DNA of 33,266 nucleotides from an uncultured archaeon (lineage in GTDB: Archaea > Nanobdellota > Nanobdellia > Woesearchaeales > ARS49), in contig CABMGU010000034.1 of NCBI GenBank assembly GCA_902385765.1, positions 1 to 33,266 on the forward strand, written 5' to 3'. A program made the translations under genes and the position numbers. Positions 26,152 through 33,266 of the stretch are shown one piece after another (the stretch's first letter is position 1; the number at the start of each line of letters is the position of its first letter). The notes below the pieces were generated by a model. That model was given only the letters and a program-made list of their open reading frames with translations. It had not been told where the DNA came from and did not search any database.

Positions 26152-29100
26152 TCATTTTCTCAACCTCGCCTTCAATGCAAGCACAGAAGCGTCAAGCTCT
26201 GCAAGCAACAACTTCAACTCTTCAGCACGCACAAGATACTTCCTGCGCGGAAGCTTTCCTTTAACGAAATACTCCTCCTGAGCCCTGCGCAAGGATTCCC
26301 TTGCATTACTCTGCTCTTCAACAGTATACCTCAACGCAGTTTTCACAGTAAGCAAGCGGGAGCGCATTATCCTCAAGCGAGCCATCTGAGACTTAATACG
26401 CTCAAGTTGGCGCTCATACTGATGCATAGCCCTATAATACTCAAGCGAACTAATCGACTTCTTCACAAACGCATCAACCTGCGCCTCACGCATATCACCA
26501 AGCAAAACAACCTGTTCTTTAGCCAAAGCGCGCAAGCGATGCCTGATGTAAACAATCAAAGCACGGCGATAAGCAAAGTAAGCGCCAACAGCGCCAAGAC
26601 CAGCAGCCAGCAACAAAGCATACCAGTAGCGATACGCGAAATTCCAGAGATTGAAAGCACGCGTGGTCTCAATAGCCCCAATCTCCATTGCCTGAGTGGC
26701 ACGAGCAGAAGCCTTGTCAAAGTCCTCCTGCTCAAAAGACTTCAAAGCAAGCTCAAGCACTCTTCGAGATTCAGAAACATCCAAACCGCGAGTAACAGCA
26801 TCATCAATACGCAGACGCAGCTCACTGATAGCCTGACCGGCAGATAACTCTCTCGTCAGCAAGTCCTTCACTTTTGCAGTAAGATAAGGCACTTTCTCCC
26901 ACAAGCCAGACTCCATTGCCTGCCTTATCTGCTCCATCAAAGCATCAGCAAGATTGTGCGGGTAATCCTTAGCAAGAACTTCCTGATACAACTTGTCAAC
27001 ATCAGAAACCTCTTTCTCAGCCTGAATCTGGCTCAACTCGCGGATAATCACGTGCACGGTCTTGTACTCAATGATTTTCTTCTTGTACATCACAGAGTAC
27101 ATTATGCCGTTCCTCATCTCAGTTCCAGGAGCATCCAGTTCAGCAGTAATCTCAAAAGTAACATCCAGCTCAGACTTTCCAGCATACGCAGGAGCTGCAA
27201 GATTGATGAAGAAGAACTTCGTATGACCGTAAATGATGTCTTCCAAATACTGAGGAGTCCAGGAAACATACTTCTTCATATAGCCCTGAACATCCAAAGT
27301 CACATTCCTCATCACAGACTCAGCATACACGTTAGTAACTTCCAACGGGAAGCCAATCTTCTCGCCACGCACAACCTCGATAGTCTCATTTGTGACAAGC
27401 ACAGGCATTTCCTCAAAAGTCTTGATGAACGCGCCAGCAGTAACACCTGCATAAGGACTGGGACCAGCACCACCACCTCCACCACCTCCACCACCTCCGC
27501 CTCCTCCACCACCGCCGCCTTTCTGCAATACTAAAACCTGGTCAGTAGTGTTAATAGTCAAATTATTAGGACCAAGCTGGGCACCGCTGTCATTAAAGCC
27601 ATCAGCAGATGCTGTAATATCCCTAAGACCAACCACTGCATCAGATGGAAGAGCAATAATAATCGCATTAGACTCGCTGGCATTAGTCTCTATCTCAGAG
27701 AAGAACACACTCAATGAACCGCCAGTCAAAATCCAGTCAGGAGGCAAAGTGATATTCAAAGTAACATTTGAAGCGTTTAGCACTCCAATATTATCAACAG
27801 TAGCCTCAATCTGCACGCCAGCCTGACCCTGCGTCAACTGAACAGGCAAAATAGTGAAGTGAGAGTACAAGAACGCATTGTTTGTCACAACGATGGTTGC
27901 AGTAGTATAGTTAGACGGCGGAGTGGCATTCGGACCAGCAGTAATAGTGATGTTAAGAGGGAAAGAACCGAATGAAACAGGCGCGGTAACATTCACCTCA
28001 ATAACCCGAACTTCCTTCGGAGTCAGATTAAAGCTCGATTCATTAAAGAACGTATCAGGCCAGGTGCTTGACAGATTAAAGTTAAAATTAAAGTCGCCAG
28101 TATTGTTAATCGTCAACGTGCCAAGAGTTCCATTCTGGCCAGGAGAAATGGTAACAGCGCCAAACGTTGCAGGAGACCTCGTCCAAGTATACTCAAACTC
28201 AATCGTGCGGTTAATCGTAGGACCGGTGCCATTATTCCCAACAGTATCGTTCGCCGTAAGGAAGAACGAATAATTGCCCGGAATAATAGGAGTGTAAGAC
28301 GCGTTGTACAAGTCAGTGCCATTCGGAGTCATCGTAACATTAAGAATAGAAATTCCTTCCTTCAAAATGTGCAGTATGACAGTGTCAACAGCAGTCAGAT
28401 TATCAGTAACATTTCCAGTAAAGTTAATCTCCTGTCCAGGGTCAAGAGGACCAGGACCGTCAGGCTCTAGCGTCAAATTATTGAAGTCAGGAGGAGTCAA
28501 ATCAACAGTGTAGAGATAAGTATCGCTAGTGTTCGTACTATTATAAGTATCAATACACGTGACACTCCAGTAATAATGCGCCTGCGCAAGACCAGCAAAC
28601 GTGAAAGACGTAACAGTGTTATTCAAAGTGCTCGCATTGGTAGCATTAAGCGTGGCGTTCAACTCAAGAGTGCAATTCATAGTTGGAGACAAATCATCAG
28701 TCGCATTAAAGCTGAAAGTCCTTGAAGTGCTCGTGGTATTTGTATCATTTGCGGGAGAAATAAGCTGGATGTAAGGCGGAAGGTCAGAAACAACCGTTGT
28801 CTGCGCTGAAGCGCTGACAGTAGTATTGCTTCCATTAATGTCCGCAAAGGTCACATCAACATTGTTGGTAAGAATCGTTCCATTAGGCAATGCGGCACTC
28901 ACATTAACAGTAATGTTAACAGTTGTTGAATTTCCAGGAGAAATATTCCCGAGGAGCCAAGTCGTATTCCCTGAAGTAGGCACAGGAGATGCATTATTGA
29001 ACACTACGCCAGCAGGATAAGACTCAACAAGCGTCACATTATACGCAGTCCCGTTGCCAGTACTGTTAACAAGAATCTCATAATGCAACTGGGTTCCCCT

Positions 29101-32100
29101 TACAACAGGGTCAGGATAATCCGACTTAATAAGAACAATAATCGGAACATTAATCACAGCAGTAAAGTTCGTCATCTCAGTATTATTAACGTTATAAGAC
29201 GTATCATTGGCAAAGAACGTCACATTATACAAGCCAGCAAGAATAGGAATAATGAACGAACCATTAAACTTGTCAGTGCCAGGCACGTTCGTCAAAGTAA
29301 TGTTTTGGGCAGAACCGTCAGGCAAATGAACAGTTGCATAAACAAGACTGATGTTAGTCTCATCAGTCACATTAGCAGAAATCTCAATCCTCTCAGTAAC
29401 ATTGAAAACAGTATCTGCAACAGGCATCAAATCAAACACTGAAGGAGGCGATATGTCACACACGCCATTCCACGGCTGACCATTTGTAAAGAAGCCCTTG
29501 AAAATACCCTGGTCAGTTGAATTGCTGAAAGCAACCACAAACCTGCCAGGACAGAGAGTGTCATTAGTAATCGGGTCACGCGAAGCAACATCAAGCAAAC
29601 GGAAAGTAGCACCAGGCTGAGCATCGACAGTAAACGGAGCAGTCACCTGACTGCCAGAGCTGTTATAGACTGAAGCCCTGATAGTGTTAGAGACGTTATT
29701 ATACCACACGAACACAAACAAGTCCTCAGTACTGGTAGCATTCCTTCTGACAGTACCGCCAGCAACACGCGAAATCGTGCCAGCAGCAGCATCAACAATT
29801 GCAGGCGCAAGAATGACCGCATTGTCTCTTGAACGCATGGCAATCTGAATATTAGCATCTGAAGAATCATACCAGACAAGACCAAACTGCTCATCGTTCA
29901 TACTCGCAACAGCAACCTGACCAGTCTCACCAACAGTGGCGTCGATAGTACCAGTAGCAACAGAACCGCCCGCCTCATTAAGAATTGCGAACTTCGCATC
30001 ATTTGAAGCGTCATCAAACCAGAAATAAGTCCAGCGCGAACTGTTAATTCCAGCACAATCAACAATATTCTGCAAAGTCGCTCCAGGAGCCATATTAGCA
30101 TCAACATTCGACAAGCCAACAGCCTGAGTGCCGTTATTGTAGAACTCCATAAAGGCAGCATCATTGCTTGAATCATTGGCATAACAAACTGCAAACCTGT
30201 CTCCCAGCTCTCCAATGGCAACATCCTTATTCAAGCCAAGACTGCCGCCAAGCGGGATTACTGAAGAAGAGTTGCTGCCATTAACATTGAAGAACTGCAT
30301 TTTCAAATCATTAGCAGTGCCTCTAGCCCAGACAACCACAAAGTTAGTCTCGTTCAGCATAGACACGTCAATTCTGGATGAAACATTATTCACATCAGTA
30401 TCCACAACAACCGTGTTCACGATAACGCTTCCATTCGTATTCATAACCTTGAAAGCAGAACGATTCAAGGCAGCATCAATGTACGCGATAACAAACGAAG
30501 TGTAATTAATCGGCACAACCGCAACATCAACAGCAGAGCTGGTCTCAAGATAACCGGGGTCGCCAGGAGTCAGAGTGAAAGTATAGTTCTGACCCATAGT
30601 CAGATTCTTGAATTCAGTCCAGTTGCCCTCAGGACAATCCTCTCCCGTGTAATTATAGTACTTGCACACGTGCAACATCAGGTCAGCAGCAGAAGTCGCA
30701 AAAACGGTAATATTCGTGAAATTAATTCCAGAAGTATCAATCGCATAATCATCAAAGTATGCAGAATCATCATACGGCACATCGTCATCCAATTTTATAA
30801 CACTGTACACCGAGTCCTCATTGTGCAAAGTAATATTCATCTGGTGCACTCTGCTACCATTGATGTCAATTGTCAAGTCCAACAAACCAGAATAGTTGGC
30901 GGTAACAGTAACTGTATAATTCCAGAACTGGTCGGTGCTATTGATAAGGTCAATAATATGATAAGTGATTCTTGTGAAAGTAACCGTCTCGGAATTATTG
31001 ATATTATTACCAGTATCATTTGCAAAAATCCTAATGGTGTAATTGCCCATTAGAGTTAAGTTGAGGAAAGTCAGATTGTAAAGAGTGCCGCTAACGCTCG
31101 GAATATAGGTTTCATTGGTTCCATCAGGATAAGTAATCTCGAACAAAACAGTATCAACAACACCGAAAATATCAGTCACATTCGCAGTAATGTTAACCGA
31201 CTCATTGAGCAGGAATGTGGAGCCGGCTGTCGGAGATAAGATGACAACTGAAGGAGGAATTCCAAGAACAGTCGTCAACGTGCCATTCGTAACAGTAACA
31301 TTTTCTCCAGTAATATTTCCGTAAGTCACATTGTATGTATTATTCAGAATTGAACCGTTAGGAGCAGCAGCACTGACGTTAAGAGTAATATTAACAGTAG
31401 CTTCACCAGGAGACAGGTTGCCAAGCAGGAAGGTATCATTGCCAATACTTGGAGCAGGAGAAGAACTATCAAAGGTCGTATTAGCAGGGTAAGACTCAAC
31501 AACAGTCACGTTCTCAGCAACATAGTCACCTGTGTTATTAACCAAAATAGTATAGTTCAACTGGCCGCCATTGCTGACCGGGTCAGGAACGCCAACCTTG
31601 CTCGTCTCAATAACCGGGAAGCCAAGAACGGTCGTAAGCTCGGTATCACTCACAGCACCTGTCTGACCTGAAGCATTCTCAAAAGTCACATTCACTGTGT
31701 TAGACAAAACAGTACCGTTAGGCACAGTAATGCTGACATTAACCGTGACGTTAACGAGAACAGAAGCGTTCGGAGACAGATTGCCCAACAACCAAGTATC
31801 ATTACCAATACTCGGACCAGGAGATGCACTGTCAAACAACACTCCCGAAGGATACGTCTCATTCAGCGTGATGTTATACGCGGTGTCATCACCCGTGTTG
31901 TTGATGAATATAGTATAGTTGAGCTGGTGACCTTTGATGACTGGGTCAGGATTGTCATTCTTGATCGTCACAACAACAGGACTGCCGAGAACAGAAGTGG
32001 TCGTGCTATTGTCAACAGTTGAATATGTTCCAAAGAAGTTCGCAAACGTAACATTGTAAGTGTTATTCAATACAGTACCATTCGAAAGGTTGGAACTAAC

Positions 32101-32859
32101 ATTGACATTAATGTAAATAGAAGTCGCACCAGGAGGCAAGTTGCCAAGACTAAACGTATTATTGCCGGATGAGGGCGCAGGAGTGCTGTCATTAAACTCA
32201 ACACCAGCCGGGTACTCATCAATTACGGTCACGTTGAAGGCGGCATCATCACCAGTGTTGTTCACAACAATCTGATAGGTGAGCGTGGTGCCTCGCTGCA
32301 CAGGATTAGGAACACCGGTCTTGAGAGTACTAATCACAGGATAACCAATAACAGTAGTAGACTCGGTATCACTAACAGTCGCATTATCGTTGGAACTATT
32401 GTAATAAGTCGCGTTCACAGTATTACTCAAAACGGTACCATTAGCAACTGAATTGCTGACGTTCACAGTAATGTTAATCGTTACAGACTGGCTTGGCGAC
32501 AAGTTACCCAACAACCACGTGTCGTTGCCTGATGAAGGCGCAGGCGATGCACTGTCAAACGCAACACCAGACGGGTACAACTCCAACAACGAAACATTAA
32601 ACGCCATATCATCGCCAGTATTATTCACTAAAATAGTATAATTCAACTGAGTACCCTTCAAAACAGGATCAGGACTATCACTCTTAATCGCAACAACAAG
32701 AGGACTACCAAGAACAGAATTCACAGTACTATTACTCACCGTCAAATACGCACCAAAGAAGTTCGCAAAAGTCACATTATACGAATTATTCAAAACAGTG
32801 CCGTTAGCCAAGCTTGAGACATTCACAGTAATGTTAATTGTAGTTGAGCCAGGCGACAA
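26152..32859 (-). CDS. Giant DUF11-repeat surface protein, poly-Gly linker, C-terminal TM and coiled coil (main open segment)
   Basis: Repeats of type PDPVxxGxxLxYxIxVNNTGDDxAxNVTxxExYPxGVxFxxxxPxPSxGNxTxxLGNLSP...ITVNVS; TM WYALLLAAGLGAVGAYFAY. Real start lies upstream of the window or of the in-frame stop. Confidence 0.85.
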   Translation of the reverse strand: MSPGSTTINITVNVSSLANGTVLNNSYNVTFANFFGAYLTVSNSTVNSVLGSPLVVAIKSDSPDPVLKGTQLNYTILVNNTGDDMAFNVSLLELYPSGVAFDSASPAPSSGNDTWLLGNLSPSQSVTINITVNVSNSVANGTVLSNTVNATYYNSSNDNATVSDTESTTVIGYPVISTLKTGVPNPVQRGTTLTYQIVVNNTGDDAAFNVTVIDEYPAGVEFNDSTPAPSSGNNTFSLGNLPPGATSIYINVNVSSNLSNGTVLNNTYNVTFANFFGTYSTVDNSTTTSVLGSPVVVTIKNDNPDPVIKGHQLNYTIFINNTGDDTAYNITLNETYPSGVLFDSASPGPSIGNDTWLLGNLSPNASVLVNVTVNVSITVPNGTVLSNTVNVTFENASGQTGAVSDTELTTVLGFPVIETSKVGVPDPVSNGGQLNYTILVNNTGDYVAENVTVVESYPANTTFDSSSPAPSIGNDTFLLGNLSPGEATVNITLNVSAAAPNGSILNNTYNVTYGNITGENVTVTNGTLTTVLGIPPSVVILSPTAGSTFLLNESVNITANVTDIFGVVDTVLFEITYPDGTNETYIPSVSGTLYNLTFLNLTLMGNYTIRIFANDTGNNINNSETVTFTRITYHIIDLINSTDQFWNYTVTVTANYSGLLDLTIDINGSRVHQMNITLHNEDSVYSVIKLDDDVPYDDSAYFDDYAIDTSGINFTNITVFATSAADLMLHVCKYYNYTGEDCPEGNWTEFKNLTMGQNYTFTLTPGDPGYLETSSAVDVAVVPINYTSFVIAYIDAALNRSAFKVMNTNGSVIVNTVVVDTDVNNVSSRIDVSMLNETNFVVVWARGTANDLKMQFFNVNGSNSSSVIPLGGSLGLNKDVAIGELGDRFAVCYANDSSNDAAFMEFYNNGTQAVGLSNVDANMAPGATLQNIVDCAGINSSRWTYFWFDDASNDAKFAILNEAGGSVATGTIDATVGETGQVAVASMNDEQFGLVWYDSSDANIQIAMRSRDNAVILAPAIVDAAAGTISRVAGGTVRRNATSTEDLFVFVWYNNVSNTIRASVYNSSGSQVTAPFTVDAQPGATFRLLDVASRDPITNDTLCPGRFVVAFSNSTDQGIFKGFFTNGQPWNGVCDISPPSVFDLMPVADTVFNVTERIEISANVTDETNISLVYATVHLPDGSAQNITLTNVPGTDKFNGSFIIPILAGLYNVTFFANDTSYNVNNTEMTNFTAVINVPIIVLIKSDYPDPVVRGTQLHYEILVNSTGNGTAYNVTLVESYPAGVVFNNASPVPTSGNTTWLLGNISPGNSTTVNITVNVSAALPNGTILTNNVDVTFADINGSNTTVSASAQTTVVSDLPPYIQLISPANDTNTTSTSRTFSFNATDDLSPTMNCTLELNATLNATNASTLNNTVTSFTFAGLAQAHYYWSVTCIDTYNSTNTSDTYLYTVDLTPPDFNNLTLEPDGPGPLDPGQEINFTGNVTDNLTAVDTVILHILKEGISILNVTMTPNGTDLYNASYTPIIPGNYSFFLTANDTVGNNGTGPTINRTIEFEYTWTRSPATFGAVTISPGQNGTLGTLTINNTGDFNFNFNLSSTWPDTFFNESSFNLTPKEVRVIEVNVTAPVSFGSFPLNITITAGPNATPPSNYTTATIVVTNNAFLYSHFTILPVQLTQGQAGVQIEATVDNIGVLNASNVTLNITLPPDWILTGGSLSVFFSEIETNASESNAIIIALPSDAVVGLRDITASADGFNDSGAQLGPNNLTINTTDQVLVLQKGGGGGGGGGGGGGGGGGAGPSPYAGVTAGAFIKTFEEMPVLVTNETIEVVRGEKIGFPLEVTNVYAESVMRNVTLDVQGYMKKYVSWTPQYLEDIIYGHTKFFFINLAAPAYAGKSELDVTFEITAELDAPGTEMRNGIMYSVMYKKKIIEYKTVHVIIRELSQIQAEKEVSDVDKLYQEVLAKDYPHNLADALMEQIRQAMESGLWEKVPYLTAKVKDLLTRELSAGQAISELRLRIDDAVTRGLDVSESRRVLELALKSFEQEDFDKASARATQAMEIGAIETTRAFNLWNFAYRYWYALLLAAGLGAVGAYFAYRRALIVYIRHRLRALAKEQVVLLGDMREAQVDAFVKKSISSLEYYRAMHQYERQLERIKSQMARLRIMRSRLLTVKTALRYTVEEQSNARESLRRAQEEYFVKGKLPRRKYLVRAEELKLLLAELDASVLALKARLRK
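27469..27520 (-). repeat. Poly-glycine codon run (about 17 Gly)
   Basis: Low-complexity caccacctcc... region translating to KGGGGGG...GAGPSP. Confidence 0.9.
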
Positions 32860-33266
32860 GTTGCCAAGATACTAAGTATTGTTGCCAGATGAAGGAGCAG
32901 GAACGCTGTCATTAAACACTACACCAACAGGATACACATCAACAACACTCACATTAAACGCAGCATCATCACCAGTATTGTTAATCACAATCTGATACGA
33001 CAACGTCGAACCACGAGGCACAGGCTCAGGAACACCAGTCTTGAAAGTACTAACCACAGGATAACCACGAACAGTAGTAGACTCAGTATCAGACACGGTC
33101 GCATTATCATTGGAACTGTTGTAATAAGTCGCGTTCACAGTATTACTCAAAACGGTACCATTAGCAACTGAATTGCTGACGTTCACAGTAATGTTAATCG
33201 CTACAGACTGGCTTGGCGACAAGTTACCCAACAACCACGTGTCGTTGCCTGATGAAGGCGCAGGCG
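32401..33266. repeat. 720-bp tandem super-repeat (two DUF11 units) with a near-identical stretch
   Basis: 32401-32546 and 33121-33266 are offset by 720 nt and differ at one position in 146 (t32482 vs c33202 region). Confidence 0.85.
32872..33266 (-). pseudogene. Upstream part of the giant DUF11 protein, separated by in-frame TAG (32872-32874)
   Basis: Same frame and same repeat family as 26152-32859; repeat unit reads SSGNNT-TAG-YLGNLSPG where the aligned unit has SSGNNTFSLGNLPPG. Confidence 0.7.

Noticed and set aside
32872-32874. TAG as a pyrrolysine codon
   Set aside because: No supporting pyl gene visible and the aligned repeat suggests a local mutation; left as unresolved stop.
26152-33266. 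CRISPR-like or satellite array
   Set aside because: Repeats are ~360-720 nt coding domains in one frame; no short direct repeats with unique spacers.

Overview
This window reads as archaeal chromosomal DNA, probably from a DPANN/Woesearchaeota-like lineage (inference). Supporting signs are prefoldin-alpha/FtsY/ScpA neighbours, TATA boxes about 22-28 nt upstream of start codons (leaderless-style), three tRNA genes that all contain introns, and many small secreted or membrane proteins. Gene content includes RskA-C-like secreted proteins, a GGDEF protein, GH15-like and glycogen-debranching enzymes, GalT, a SIMPL protein, a membrane HTH regulator, a truncated Hel308-like helicase, FtsY, prefoldin alpha, ScpA, a LAGLIDADG endonuclease, HxlR, an M16 peptidase pair (the active subunit has an in-frame stop), VapBC, a KaiC/REC/PAS-GAF/histidine kinase signalling cluster, and a giant DUF11-repeat surface protein running off the right edge. 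The most unusual signals are not genes. (1) Two dispersed copies (9616-9706 and 26047-26130) of a ~85-91 nt element fold into a four-way junction with no unpaired junction nucleotides and with compensatory changes between copies. (2) Short (~120-128 nt) structured insertions sit directly downstream of tRNA-Val and tRNA-Ile, share internal boxes, and end in a second copy of the tRNA 3' end. (3) tRNA-Val(UAC) has a 24-nt D-loop intron with a complete bulge-helix-bulge motif, next to a LAGLIDADG endonuclease ORF whose stop codon lies inside the tRNA. (4) An intron-containing tRNA-Ile has a UAU anticodon. All family calls come from reading motifs; no searches or folding programs were run.
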